Notes: generated from the sequence alone by a model not told the origin. Counted from the first letter of the stretch, positions 1-11,784 are shown. The stretch is DNA of 64,000 bases from Larix sibirica (GCA_004151065.3 NWUY0304559592.1:905-64904), one strand, 5' to 3'. A program made the numbers and translations.

Positions 1-834
1 GGTCGAACTAAACCGAGGCTTGACGAACACGGCTGCTTGCTGGTCGAATCAACCCCGGATGGATGGTCCAAGAACCCAAGGGCTTGCTTTCTTACTTGAT
101 AGAATGTGTGGATAGAAAGTGTTTCATCTACCCGGTCGCTAAGGATAGGCAATTTGCAATAATTTGATGGCTTGTCTCCCGATCCATCTGGGGTAAATAA
201 CTCATATTTTTCAGTAGGCAACTCGAGAAATTTGCAATTTTCCCTCCGCCTTTGCTTTGGCCTGGGCGCCTGAATCCGAAAGAATATCCAATGAAGAAAG
301 CACGAATAGAATCGATTGATGACCATGCATCAATCACTAAGCTAAGGAAACTCATAACTAGTGTTTTACCCTACTGTAAAAATGGAGTCGCCGGTGTTCC
401 AAGGCGCTTTCTGGCGGGTCCTTTCCTCCCTACTTACTCTAATAAAAAGCATATGCCCTCTGGGTGGGGGGGGGTTGGGTTGCTGTTGCTCCGAGTGAGG
501 CGCATAGTGGAATAAACTTCTTTTTGACTGAGGCTTTTACATAATTGGTCAATGCCCGCGAAGCCACCCTACGTTATTGCCACCGAACAGCGGCTAGTAC
601 TTGCACAAAAAAGCTCTCCTCTAAAAAAAATAGCTAAGTCTAGCTCACGTAGCTCTAAATAAAATGCAAGCTTATTCTTTCCCAGCAGCATAGTCAGTTG
701 CACCCCTTGATTCAGTGGTTGATTCTTCTGTCAATTATTCCGTGGAACTCACAGTCGCACTGCTGCACTAGGTTTGGGGCTTCGCCAATTAAATATCCGA
801 AAGAGATTGCTATTCTTGGTAAGGTTGTTTAATG
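1..834. other. Spacer, no gene seen
   Basis: Reading frames are short (87 codons at most) and match no family I know. There is a poly-G tract near 466-475 inside an otherwise ordinary spacer. No tRNA fold or rRNA motif was seen. Confidence 0.6.
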
Positions 835-985
835 CTATGCCATGCCATCTCGGGTCTATAGCTGTACCTCTTCTTCTACTAAGCACTCATTCAGTAAGTG
901 GTCTAGAGCGAACAGGTCTAGGTGGGTAACTTATAAAGTTAGCAGGCATGAACTGAAAGGCAGGTCTCTGCAGTGGGTTATAATG
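835..985 (+). repeat. Dispersed repeat family H, copy 1
   Basis: This stretch matches 33340-33500 over about 150 bases in the same order: a shared start (CATGCCATC), then CTATAGC, then CAGGTCTAGG, GGGTGGGTAA, AGCAGGCA and AAAGGCA. The copies differ by substitutions and small indels. No frame is open in both, so this is a noncoding repeat rather than a gene fragment. Confidence 0.65.
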
Positions 986-1083
986 GATTAATCATATTGG
1001 CTCCTCGGCGGGAACAATAGTTCATAGCGGTACCTAGAAGGTCCTAGTGGTACCTATAATAATTCATAAGGGAAAGTATAGTA

Positions 1084-1260
1084 AAGGGTTCATATTATAG
1101 TGCCTATCCGAAAGGTATTCCTGGCTCAATAGGTTATAAGGTGTCTACAGGTGGGTGGTTAGTTGGCAGCAGGGGCTAAAAGGCACTGTATTCTCTTCCT
1201 GGTGGAATGAATTGGGCAGCCCTCCAGTCCATGTCCTAGGGTTCCAGCAGTCTAAAAAGA
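1084..1260 (+). repeat. Dispersed repeat family H, copy 2 (near-identical core)
   Basis: Positions 1084-1137 match 32893-32946 at 53 of 54 bases. Beyond 1137 the similarity continues but is weaker (GGTGGTTAGT, CTAAAAG). The sharp change from near identity to loose similarity suggests recent copying or gene conversion of the first 54 bases. The copies are 31.8 kb apart in the same orientation. Confidence 0.85.
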
Positions 1261-2165
1261 AAGGTAAGGCGATCATCCATCCATTAAATCCACCCGGAGC
1301 TCTGTCTAAGAAAAGGTAATAAGTTGTACAGCACTAAATATCATGTCCTATCAGTAATAAGCCTCTGTATTCAAGGAGGTTGTTCTGATCTGATGTCCAA
1401 TCCAATAATAGAGCTAGCTCTCTGGCAGTAGTTAACAACGATCTAAGCTGGGTTCTGTACGAGATCTGCCTAAAGATTGTTTCTGGTGGCTGTAATGACT
1501 AAAATCCGGAAATTGAAACGATTCAGCTTAAGGCCCCCCCCTTCCATCGTCTTCAAGAAAGCAATCGGGCTGAACAAGGGTGAATCAGGATCAAATAACC
1601 CAGGCAAATGACCAACCCACTGGTCACTGCCGGCCGATATACTCTCATTACCCACCGGACCAGTCAATTGTTGACACAGGGAGGGTACTAAGCCATGATA
1701 ATACACGTATAGGAGGGTCCTCAGCGAGCTACAACGTAGAGCTACACGTAGTGGTTACACAATCGATGAGGTATGATCAATTAGGTTGCACTATGCATTA
1801 TAGGTACAGTTTAATTAGGTTCAATGAGGTTCAATTATACGTTCCAGGTTACACCGCTCAGTGAGGGCATGAACTTCCCTGGTATTACAAGCACTACGTG
1901 TGTGTCTGGCGAAGATCCTAAGGTGCATAGAAGGTGCATGGTAAGTAACACATAATCCACATTGTTCCGAACCGTACAGCCCCCCCCCATCCATCTATGA
2001 CGGGCATTGCCTCCTGGGAACTCATTAGCATCAACACCGGGATCGCCTCTTGGCTCGACTAGTGGAAAAGAATCCTGTCATTGACTTCATGATCGAGTAC
2101 TACCCTCATTCAGTTATTGATAACTGAATTTACTAGCGACTATCAAAAATGAGAACGGGCAATGA
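1261..2165. other. Spacer, no gene seen
   Basis: No reading frame here resembles a known protein. The overlapping frames at 1470-1706 (-) and 1580-1864 (+) carry no recognisable motif. A poly-C tract lies near 1980-1988. Confidence 0.55.
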
Positions 2166-2370
2166 GTGGAAATGATCGATCGACTATTGGCTATGCCCTT
2201 CTGTCTGTCTATAATTGGCTATGTAAGGTGCCCTCTGCTACCCTTGTGGGATTTATATCTATGCCTAGCTCGTAGGGTGATATGTGTATGGCTGCTATGT
2301 TCCTTGTGTGGGGCTATGTCGGGCTATGTGAGGCGGTACCCTCCCTGTGTATGTCTGGCAGCTATGTGAG
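2166..2370. repeat. Cryptic repetition of GGCTATGT
   Basis: GGCTATGT or close variants recur at irregular spacing (near 2190, 2216, 2312, 2323 and 2360). The 67-codon open frame across it is a by-product of this simple composition. It has no protein-like pattern. Confidence 0.5.
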
Positions 2371-3052
2371 GTGAAGATATAGTTTACAAGGATGGGTTCT
2401 TCGATCTCACCACCCTCTACCTCCGCTACAGAACCTTTATAGGAATTGAAAACGCAATTGGATGTGGATATGCAAGTATAATAAGTTTAATGTTATAACT
2501 ACTAGTAGTTCCTTTCTATAAGGCCAGTTGCACAGTTGCATATTTTATTCATTGGAAAGAAGACGTCTGGCTCATATATTGACAAGCAAAACAGGGCCAC
2601 CCACAAACACAACAATAATAAACCAGCCAGCCGTAGAAGGATAACCACGCCAGAAAGCAAGCTGACACTGCACCTGTTCGTTCCCGTTCTTCCCCCTTGG
2701 AATCAAACTGAGAGCACCTGGAGCAACACTGATTACCTTGGAAAATAGCCGAGACTAGTCAGAGTATGTACTAAGCAGCAAGCAGCCAGGTTCTTTGTAT
2801 ATTCTCAAAGTCAGCCTGTTTGTTATCCCGGCTCATGGTAAACAGGGTGTTTTAGTTCGTGAGGTGGGAAGAAGTTAAAGTAGGTTTATATATATACTAG
2901 ATCAGGAGGGAGATAAAGATGGGCAGCAAGCAATCAAGAGGGCAGTTAGCAAGAGAGGAGACGGGTGGAAATAGGATCAAATACGGGTAGCAATAGATAG
3001 ATAGATCGATCAGCAGATAGGTCGAAGCAGTAAGTTTCGTAGGTCGGGTTAT
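2371..3052. other. Spacer with a 22-bp repeat shared with 19 kb
   Basis: Positions 2937-2958 are identical to 19054-19075 (core GGCAGTTAGCAAGAGAGG). Weaker similarity continues about 40 bases to the right (CGGGTAGCAATA against CGGGTAACAACA). A GATA-rich patch lies at 2993-3010. No gene was seen. Confidence 0.6.
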
Positions 3053-3590
3053 TTGAGCGAAGCAATAAATTTGATTACATTCAATCAAAAAGTTAAGCCT
3101 GCTCTAGGTCATATCAAGGATCTTACCCTAACCATGCACACCCTGAGATTCATTCGCACCACGTGCAATTTATTGGTGGCTTATATGGGAGTGGGTAACT
3201 ATTCCATCATTCTTGGGCGTGAGTGGCAGCATTTGACCAGTGGTTATCTTAGTCTGGATGGTTCTCATCTAATTATTCCCCATGACCGTAAAAACCTCAT
3301 TGTTTTGATAGAGCCCATGTAAGTCCCATATATTGAGAGTGTCCTTGATTCTTAGGTTTCTTTTCTTTATACAGGAGTCGGTACTTATTCTGTATTAATG
3401 GAATAAGCTTACTTATTGGCTTGCAAAGCTGACTCTGATCAACAATATAAAGCTTGGCATTCGCAGTTTGACGGAGCATCTTACTGTGAAGGCAGTGGTG
3501 CTGGTGTCATGTTATATTCACCGTCAGGCAAGCCTCAGCAAACATCTTATCAATTTCATTTATCATGGTTTTTTTACTTTAATTAAGCAG
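3053..3590 (+). pseudogene. Ty3/gypsy retrotransposon fragment: protease-like region followed by RNase H
   Basis: One frame runs about 180 codons with only three stops (near 3320, 3353 and 3404). The first half resembles the end of a plant gypsy aspartic protease: ILGREWQ is the conserved ILGRPWL-type motif, and LSLDGSHLIIPHD follows as in many plant elements. The second half reads HSQFDGASYCEGSGAGVML, the first strand and catalytic Asp of an RNase H domain of the extra (archaeal-type) kind found in Tat-related elements. Similarity stops near 3590, before the remaining RNase H catalytic residues. No reverse transcriptase lies between the two domains. The family call is by motif recognition. 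The sequence cannot encode an active enzyme. Confidence 0.75.
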
Positions 3591-4209
3591 CTGGCTCTGG
3601 GTGAAAATTTCTGGGTGAATTCACTTATGATAGACAGGGTGTATGAGCAATGGAGCCATTGCTTCTACCTGCAACTCATCCCTCCCTTCTCTAGCTCTTT
3701 AATTGCATGAGGATAATTGATGTTCGACTGGTTTCAATTATTGGATGAATGGTTGTCCCTCTAATACGTGGCTATTTTCCTTCTTGGGCAAGAATCCTAA
3801 CCCCCATGACTGCAATTCCACTGCCACATGAAAATTGACCCACGTTTTTCCTTCTCCCGAGATCTGCACCTGTCCCATAGTCTGGTAATTACCTCAACCA
3901 CCTTCTTAGAAGGATTTAATTATTTGCAACAAAAGTAAAACAAGGTAGTTGCATCTCATAAGTTGCAAATGTTACACTTGGCATAATCTAATTGGCTTTC
4001 CTATGGCTCTAGTTCCCTTTCCCTCCCTAGTGGAAAATAATGCCCCTTTTCTTTTTTTGCTTTTCACAGTTGGGTTTTCATTATTTTATTTCATAATGCA
4101 TATTTACATTGTAAATAAAATTTTTCATGTGTTGACAGCACATGGTTATACTATGCCAATATAATTGCTTTTACATGCCGGAATATTCAGTGGCGGGGCC
4201 TTGGCCTTG
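3591..4209. other. Spacer, no gene seen
   Basis: AT-rich sequence between two gypsy fragments of opposite orientation. Translations on both strands gave no continuation of either neighbour. The 71-codon frame at 3949-4164 is rich in Phe and Leu because of T-rich composition, with no family resemblance. Confidence 0.5.
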
Positions 4210-5277
4210 ATCTCCTCACCATGATTCCATCATATTTACATATACTTACATCATATATGAAACGGGGTAAAAACCGGGGTATTACAATGGAACACATAGG
4301 ACATGGCACGCTAGAATGCGGCTCCAGTATTTTTGAGTCCAAAGGGCATAGTTGGTTGGCAATGAAATTTTTGTCAATGAGCGCAGTGTGGGAAGTTTTC
4401 TTTGAGACAATATTTGTGGAGATCATGGAAACCAGTGAAAACTTGAATGGTTCTCTGTTTTTTTGTTAACGGCAATGGGATTGAATACCCATGACGTGTA
4501 TGTGCCGGGGGTAAATAAATCCAGCTAAGTGTCGATTCAATGCTCAACAATGGCAGGGTCGAGTCCAAGCATCTCCGAATAAGACCAGACGAATACATCG
4601 CAGAACTCTGGAAAGATATTTGTGTTATCAGTAACCTCCTTAGGGGAGCAGGATGCACGCACCAAGGAGGATGTGTTCAATGACACCTGGTTTAACGGAT
4701 ATATCCACCTTGATAGTGGGAGAGATATTACCCATATTACCTTCCTCGAATGCATCCAGGGCAGGGATAGGATTCATAAACCAATTCATGTGGCTGGGAG
4801 GTATAAAATCTTTGGTCTCGACTGTACGTTGTCCAGTGTCTGGGGATGATTCGAAATCATTTTGAGGGAGGAAGTAGGAACGATGATGCATGTTGTCCTA
4901 AGGATACTCAAGTGCTATCATAGCTTCTAGGATTTTATCATCTAAATGGAAGAGGGAACCACTGAAAATATCTAGCAAAGTAGAGTCAGATGCAGTGGAT
5001 GAGGGTACAATGATATCATTGTACGAAGCTCCAAAGGTATGTGATGAAGGGATAGAGGATGACGATTCCAAAGAGAAGGACACAATAGATTCGGGTTGTG
5101 TCCCACATGGGTGTAAGGGAGCAATATCTACTAATGGGGAGAGTCTTTTGTCCATGCCAAATGTTAATGAGAAAATATCATAGTGCATGGACTCAATAGA
5201 CAATGATATGTCTAAAATGCCCCAGTAGTCACCCTGATCATCATTAGGTGGTGGAAATATGAGGCTGGGGATATTTT
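4210..5277 (-). pseudogene. Ty3/gypsy pol fragment: protease-RT linker and start of reverse transcriptase
   Basis: Read on the minus strand, one frame covers about 5275 to 4640 with a single stop near 4903. It contains IKVDISVKPGVIEHILLGA, typical of the linker before the reverse transcriptase in Tat-like plant elements. A frameshift near 4650 leads to FCDVFVWSYSEMLGLDPAIV (about 4610-4540), matching the family pattern F-x-D-V-F-A-W-S/T-Y-x-E-M-P-G-I-D-P. Further on, 4312-4350 reads MPFGLKNTGAAF, the conserved RT segment, followed by a stop where Gln is usual and then RAMSYVFH. The domain between these motifs is partly deleted. The YxDD box, RNase H and integrase are missing. Confidence 0.85.
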
Positions 5278-5765
5278 TTATCTAAGGATTTGAATGCCGT
5301 TTTCCAAGTGTCTGTGGGAGCCATACGGACTTGATGATAGCCCGCAGTGAGATCCATTTTGGTGAAGTACTGTGCCCCTTTCTTTGAGCTGATCCAGCAA
5401 GTCTTCTAGAAGAGGGAGAGGATAGCGGTTCTTTACAGTAATCTTGTGGAGAGCCCGGTAGTCGGTGACTAAGCGCCACTCGCTACTCTCCTTTTTGGGG
5501 ATAATGAAGACGGGAGAAGCACAAGGGGAGCAGCTAGGTTGGATATGTTCGGCATTTATAAGTTGCTGAAACTTACGTTCAATCTCTTCAGCTTCACGGG
5601 GAGCCAAGCGATAGGATGGTGCATTAGGGAGAGCAGCACCAGGTATGAGATCGATGGAGTGCTCAATAGGGCACTGATCGGGAGGAAAGAAAACATTGGC
5701 AAATTCATTTGGATAGTAGCGTGGTCATATCAGGAGCCAGGGACTGTGGTGGCTGATCAGGTTGG
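5278..5765 (-). pseudogene. Ty3/gypsy reverse transcriptase fragment of a second lineage
   Basis: The minus-strand frame begins near 5765 with PPDQCPIEHSIDLIPGAALP, the lead-in to the reverse transcriptase of chromovirus-like plant gypsy elements. It continues through SPVFIIPKK and WRLVTDYRALHKITVKNRYP (about 5515-5415). A frameshift near 5375 moves to the frame reading FTKMDLTAGYHQVRMAP, which includes the first catalytic Asp of RT motif A. The reading ends at about 5282, where it abuts the linker of the neighbouring fragment. Only roughly the first half of the RT domain is present, and motif C (YxDD) is lost. The sequence differs from the RT lineage of the 4210-5277 fragment. Confidence 0.9.
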
Positions 5766-7512
5766 ATAGGACGGACGAAGCATGAGCACAAACGCTTTCT
5801 TTTGATAGGCTGAGGCAGGTGAGATAGAAACCTATTCCAAAGTTCATAATCCGACACAGCTAATTGGGTTTTTGGGGGTGGGTCCGGTCAATCCAAATAA
5901 ACTGACTTAAATGCTATTTTGCTAAAGCGCACCCATGTTTGCCGGGCGCATTCTTTCTCCCCATCTCTCTTTTGCCGGGAGTAACCCGTATGGGTTGGTT
6001 TTAGCGTCTCCTCTTTTGTACTTCGACCCTTACCAGTAGCATTCCCTCCCAACTACTTGGCATTTAGACTCGTTGGTTTTTATCGGCAACCACCCTACCT
6101 ATATTCATTCATCATATGTAGATAAGACCAGGCCAAGTAGGTAGTTCCACTAATTTTAGTTCCATTGAATCAAGCTACGCTGCTGGAACCTCATCTTTTT
6201 CCTTCCACCATATATATATTGGGTTCAATTTCCAATTTTAGAGGGAGGCTTGTTTCTAGTGCGTGCGATTCTGATAAGATTGTTGAGTTGGGCGTTCATT
6301 TAGCGGGCCTTGTTGAATCACTTGTTTCGGATGTAGGTCGGGAATCAATAGATGGGTTGTCCAACACATATTTCAGCTTTCGCGATGCTTTCGTCTAATA
6401 AGATGTATACTCAGAGTATCGGGTGATAGCTGTAATACCCCCCACCCCTTGTAGTCCGATTCGAAGCCCGATGAATGAGCATCCGCGCCCACCACAGAAT
6501 AGAAAGCCAGCCACAGAATAGAAAGCCAGCCAATAGAGAGAGTCTTCGCCCCCCAAAACCTACATACCAACCTACGTACCGGTGCTCTATATGTAGTGCC
6601 GCCAGTGGTGTGCCAGTGACTGGCACAATTCGAGCAATGACACAATCATTCTCAAAAGATATATAGTGATGCGGGGCGCACAAATATAGATTGGAATTGA
6701 TGGATGGATAGCGCACAAACGACCAACCCACGGATCGATGAAGCAATAAGTTCCTTGAATAAAGACCATCTCAGAGTGGGCAGGCACACCTGCGGAAAAC
6801 ACACGAAGTAGCTACAATACGTCATTTGTCACCGCTAAAGTGAGTGATCAAGCCAATCTACCAGCCAAACACACGCGAAAATATTATTTTAATATGTTAA
6901 AATATGCATGGATTATGGTCCAGTTAACCATGGATGGATTGGTATTCATGGTCCATCAACCCATGGGTGGGCGACTCATGGTTGGCACTCCCGGTGGGCA
7001 CTAATCATCCAGCTCCTCAATAAAGAAATCAATCAAGAAAAAAAGCGCACAGACTAATGCAACGTAAATAAGCATCGAAGTCTAAATGAAAGCACGACAT
7101 CCCGCGAAGCGTCCGTCCACCCCGTCCGTATGGGTTCATTGCGTGCACCGCGCCTCGCCCCCACCCATCTTAAAAATATACACACATTTGCTTACTTACG
7201 CTGTCCCCCCTCAGCTCACCCTAGCCCCGAGCTTTTTACTCTCTAAGTTACTAATGAAAAGTGGGCATTGTTGCTTCTTTAAAAGTGCCTGATCCTCCTA
7301 CCTTGCAGAGTACTTTACAAAATGATTATATGAAACGTAATATTCATTGCCATAGTAGGGGACATAGTAGCCTAAAGATGGAATGCTATTCGCCGAGGGT
7401 TCAAATTACCTAGTTGTTATCTCAAATCAGAGTCATCGCCGAGCATCTCTTATATGCGTTGTTCTCTCAACAAACCCATCGAACAGAGAACTAGGATGAT
7501 CGCTTGTACATA
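5766..7512. other. Spacer, no gene seen
   Basis: Apart from the 19-bp tandem pair entered separately, nothing structured stands out. Frames on the minus strand at 6373-6802 overlap in three phases, as expected by chance. No tRNA or rRNA was recognised. Confidence 0.5.
6492..6529. repeat. 19-bp tandem duplication
   Basis: The unit CCACAGAATAGAAAGCCAG occurs twice head to tail without mismatch, and a third partial unit (CCAATAGA) follows. Confidence 0.95.
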
Positions 7513-7592
7513 GATTGGCTTCGTAAACTCAGCCCCTACTAAACCTTCTCCCTCCTCCCGTCGGTTGAGTGGGTTCGTAAACTCACCCCCAC
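7513..7592 (-). repeat. Short dispersed element S, two neighbouring copies
   Basis: Read on the minus strand, 7592-7546 gives GGGGGTGAG, TTACGAACCCACTC, AACCGACGGGAGGAGG, the family S pattern. A partial copy follows at 7535-7513 (GGGGCTGAGTTTACGAAG). The main copy differs from the 11432-11478 copy at only a few positions. It has no coding potential. Confidence 0.7.
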
Positions 7593-8880
7593 GATATCAA
7601 CAGGGATAGGGCGATGGGGTGGATCATATATTATTTTCTTTCTTCCATTCATCTGACTAACATCCATCTGACGAGACTAATTCGGTTGATGAGGACATTT
7701 CCGGGCGTTCTATAACCACTTCTGACCCATGAAGGATCTATTTTGTCCCAATTGATATCCGTAAAACCGCTTTGGGTGAGCTACAGGTTCAGGTGTAGGC
7801 TATCGGGTCTGCAAAGTAAAAGGCTATCGAGCTGCAACGGGTGCCCAGTGTTAAGGTGGGTGCAAGGAAGGCTACATACTTGATGAGACTACCCCTAGTG
7901 TATGGAGAAGGTGACATACTTCATATAAGAGAAGAGTGAAAAGGCTGAATGAGGAAGGCAGATTACACGCTTTAGCTTGAGGAAGAAACCATACCGGACT
8001 ACTGGTTGGGACTCAATCCCGGAACAGGCTCAGGGGATTTCTTGCTGGTTGGGACTCACTACCCGGACTACTAACTGCTCACTGGTCTCCTTCCTCCAAA
8101 AAGATGGGCGGGGAAACCCCAAATACTGGATCTTTCCCCGGTCTCCACCACCAACGGACAGAGAGAGCAACCCCTACCCCTGGATCTATCTCTCTGGTCT
8201 CCAGTTCGTTCGGTTTCATTCATTCTACACACCCGTAAGACAGCATCTTATAAAAATTAAACCAACCCTTTATATCTTACTAGTCCAAGTTTGCAATATT
8301 GGAAATGCCATTTAATATATATTCTATTCTTTTCTTCGAGAGAGACAAATGTGACACATGCAAGTTACTTTTTTTTTAGGCCCAGTTCTTTCAGCAAGAT
8401 GCTAGGATACGAGTTTTGGAGGATTCCTTGTGAGAGCGCCAGTTGAGTGAGGCTTTGCAGTCACGGGTTATTAGGGTTACAAGACATGTATCATTGGGTC
8501 CAGTGGTATCCACAGATACAGAGATTAAGATTTCTCCGGGACATTAATAGGGTTTATGAAAGGGATAGTTGGCACTATAGCGGAGGGGGGGTAGCTAGGG
8601 TTGCTGTAGATTACACCATCAGATGGTATGGGATAGATCCTGGGTGACTCATCGGTGTTGTGATATAGAGGGATAGTACCACAAGCACAAAGTGTAATTC
8701 GCATGATCCTATGCTTCCTCTCGAGGTGCATCGTAAGCAAGCTCGGTGACCACCTCAAACACTTGTTAGACATGTACTGTGTGGCGCCTTGCTGGTTATA
8801 CGTGTCCTGGGCGGTATGCTCCCTCGTTCCTGACGCGTACTGGGCAATGCTGGGTGACGTGGACTTGGCAGGCGAACAGG
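7593..8880. other. Spacer, no gene seen
   Basis: Several frames of 60-112 codons occur but none shows a known motif. 7977-8315 (+) owes its length to scrambled repetition of a GGTTGGGACTC-type phrase near 8002-8070. Confidence 0.5.
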
Positions 8881-8953
8881 ATGCGGACTGAATGCGGGTA
8901 TGGGATGGGTGGATGCAGATGCGGTAATGGGAGATAGAATGCGGACTGAATGC
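8881..8953. repeat. 15-bp direct repeat in a GATGCGG-rich tract
   Basis: ATGCGGACTGAATGC occurs at 8881-8895 and 8939-8953. Between them are further near-units (GGATGCAGATGCGGTA). This is a small cryptic repeat of unknown role. Confidence 0.85.
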
Positions 8954-9544
8954 ATATTGGTATGCGGTTGAACGACTGAAGGGTGACCAGATGAAAAACG
9001 ATTGAACGGGTATCGTGGCCTTCCTTCTTCTTCGTCTGGGCTATTGGCGAAGCAGCCTCATCCGTCTGGTGGACCGGACCGCCTAACCTCCAACGATGTG
9101 TGCCATCAATCTCAGTCTTGAATTGCCTGCATAGAGAGAATATTATTCGCGCTGGGTCCAGATAATTCCTTTGTTAGCGCCCGTACCAAGGGCTTATTAG
9201 GTGTTTTACATCCCAACCACTTCTTATTTTCATAAGAATCAGGATCGACCTCGAAGAACATTTGCTACTCCATTCATTAGGGGGAATATAAAAATATACC
9301 ATCATGGCACAGCATGCATTAATACTCCGATTCAAATAAATAATGAAATGAATCCCCAGCAAGCGGAAAGAAGCGATAGGTAGGAAAGAAAGCAGCGAGC
9401 CCGCTACGCGAAGGGATCGAGCTCTATCTTGCCGGATCTTGATTGCGAACTGGAGACAATAACTTTGAAGTAAGAACCGAGGATGGATGGCTGGTGAACC
9501 ATATGTAACTTGTAAAAAAATATTTATTAAGCACAATACTTAGC

Positions 9545-9765
9545 AAGCAACTGAATACTTGTTGAGATGATTAGGCAAAATTCGTTTTGAAATAGTCAAA
9601 AAGAACCCATGTAATAATACCTTGTGTGGTTCCCTTACCAATTGCTTGTGCTTCTCCAGATTGGTAATCCATAAAAAGAATGCCTTCATTTGCACTAGAC
9701 TAGTAGTTGTATTCACCTCCAAGCAAACCTGCTACATATAATGCATCATAACCAGGAAGAGTGAA
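9545..9765 (-). pseudogene. Possible protein fragment of unrecognised family
   Basis: On the minus strand one frame reads about 66 codons with one internal stop. It includes RFTLPGYDALYVAGLLGGEY and, after the stop, GILFMDYQSGEAQAIGKGTT. Its composition is more protein-like than the surrounding spacer frames. I do not recognise the family, and no start codon or splice signal could be set. It could be a decayed nuclear exon or retroelement piece copied into this DNA, or a chance frame. Confidence 0.3.
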
Positions 9766-11431
9766 TCTCTTGATAATTTGAATATCCCTTTGAGGTGTTT
9801 AACCCTGGATGCCTTACTTGTTGTAACCTTTTACATGGTCAGCTAATTTTCATGTGAGTCGATGGAACCCTTCAACGAACTGATTCATTAACGAACAACT
9901 TGAGTTTAGAAGTAGTAAAAGAGTGAGTCACTTGGAATGTTCCATATAAAAACTGCTATAAATACTTTGGTAATCCTTACAATACTCTTTTTCATTATGT
10001 CCTTTCTTTACCATGACTGGGTGGCAGATGGGAAGTTTGCAAGATTTGGCTGGGTGTGCTTGAGACCTAAACTAAAAGTAGTATATAACCTATGTCAACT
10101 TTCATCAGCGCCAAGATCTCCTACTTGGAAATCCTTATTTTCATAAACATGTTTATTTAATCGGTGCTTAACAATCTATCGGTGGACTTCAAACTTCTTC
10201 CTAATCTTTTCTCTCCCTTCTTATAATACGCCGCTTTTTAGTTGGGTTGTAACTGGTATCCACCCCTTATTTATATTAAGAAATTGGTCTTGCAGTATTG
10301 AACGATTATGCTCATAGTACACATACACATACATTTCCCGCCCCGTTGTCCCTCTTCCCCTCTCTTGGAACACAAAAACGCGCCCGCCGCTAAAATGAAT
10401 AAGCAGCTGTGTAGTTACGCTCACGCAATTATGTGAGGCCTTTCACCTCTTCGAGCCAACTACTAATAGTTGTGGGTGGGAATTATAGGGATTCCACTCT
10501 CGCTTTGTAAGATATATGCATATTGTATTCCAGCCCGGAAGCTCACTGAGCATTGAGCCGGCCTCAGCTGTAGCACATTAGTGTGTTTGCTAGCATTCGT
10601 GGGATTCCAACATGATAGTGATAGCCACCTGCTTGGACTCCTTGCTAACTAATACACTCTCACAATTAAATGTCCAACTGCCGCCTTATAACGAAATTGA
10701 CTTATTATTACCGCTGAGATGGATGGCGCATGGCAACACGTCAGTAATATTACACGGCGCGCCCCTTGCCCTTTATTTATCTCGCTATTAATAGCGAGGA
10801 AAGAATCCTATTTATACCACCCATAACCTCCCTTCCCATTTACTAGCTTATTATTACGGAATAATATAATGCGGCGGCGGTCAGACCCCTTTCTTTATTG
10901 CACCCCCGCTAGTAAATAATAAGTTCCAGGACCTTATTATTCTTAAAGAATACAACTGCTTATATGTTAGAATAATATGATTTATCTCTCTTTTGATCGG
11001 TATCAATTGGAGGCCTACGCCTACCTTATGGAATTCGGGTTAATAACATAGGGCAGAGCACCCCTTACTGCACTTTGCCACTTGCGCTTTAGTTACGTCT
11101 TTTAAGAGCTGGGGATAACACTTCTTTTCTTATGTGATGAGGCCGGCCATTTATTTAGTCTTCTTAGATGGAGCTTTCCTACTGGAGCTTATTTATTGTC
11201 TTACGCGAGGAGGGCCGGCTAACTGATTAGTATTCCAATTTAGCTAAATGAGGACTATTCACCTTTTTTTTAGGGGCATTACTTATGAGCATTCACTTTT
11301 AGTAGAGGCATTACAAAGTAAATATCTAAAGCGGTTAGGCTTCGGGAGAAGATCCCCATCCATCTGAGGCACCAGGTTGGGTTGGCCTGTTGATCCCAAA
11401 AACCTTCGAAGCGTAGTTTATAAAGAGAAAC
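9766..11431. other. Spacer, no gene seen
   Basis: AT-rich around 10680-10960, with many TTATTA runs. The 69-codon frame at 9937-10146 has a hydrophobic start from T-rich sequence and no family match. Confidence 0.5.
10781..10798. repeat. Perfect 18-bp palindrome
   Basis: CTCGCTATT is followed at once by its reverse complement AATAGCGAG. It could form a 9-bp stem with no loop. No gene lies beside it, so a terminator role cannot be supported. Confidence 0.9.
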
Positions 11432-11478
11432 CTATCCCTCCTACCGTCGGTCGAGTGGGTTCGTACCCTCACCCCCTA
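11432..11478 (-). repeat. Short dispersed element S copy
   Basis: The minus strand reads GGGGGTGAGGGTACGAACCC, then ACTCGACCGACGG, then TAGGAGGGATAGG. This is one of the best-preserved copies of the S family and is closest to the one at 7546-7592. Confidence 0.75.
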
Positions 11479-11721
11479 TACCAGATCTTGCCTCAGGTTA
11501 AAAGACCTATCTATCTATAGTGTAATTGGCTTAGTGACCGAATCATATTATATTATGCCTGGCATGTATGTAAGCACGTGCGCCTAGCCAAGCCAAGTAA
11601 ATAAGTAGTGGCATGCGCGCGTGTTAATAATAGAAGGTAGGCATGCTTGTATGCGTAGGCAAACAGGCGGATCATTCAAGCTTTACAGGTCAGGCTGAAG
11701 CTTTACTAGACTACCTTGCAA

Positions 11722-11784
11722 AAGCTAAGGCCTTCAACAGACTGGAGCTACAGAGAAGATCGGAAGCTAAGGCCTTCGACAGAT
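11722..11784 (+). repeat. Direct repeat, 42-bp period
   Basis: AAGCTAAGGCCTTCAACAGA at 11722-11741 recurs at 11764-11783 with one change (A to G). Similar phrases (AAGCTTTAC) occur just upstream at 11690-11710. Confidence 0.9.

Noticed and set aside
10740-10760. TAATATTAC, the nonanucleotide of geminivirus-type origins
   Set aside because: No convincing stem flanks it and no Rep-like reading was seen. A 9-mer of this composition is likely by chance in 64 kb.
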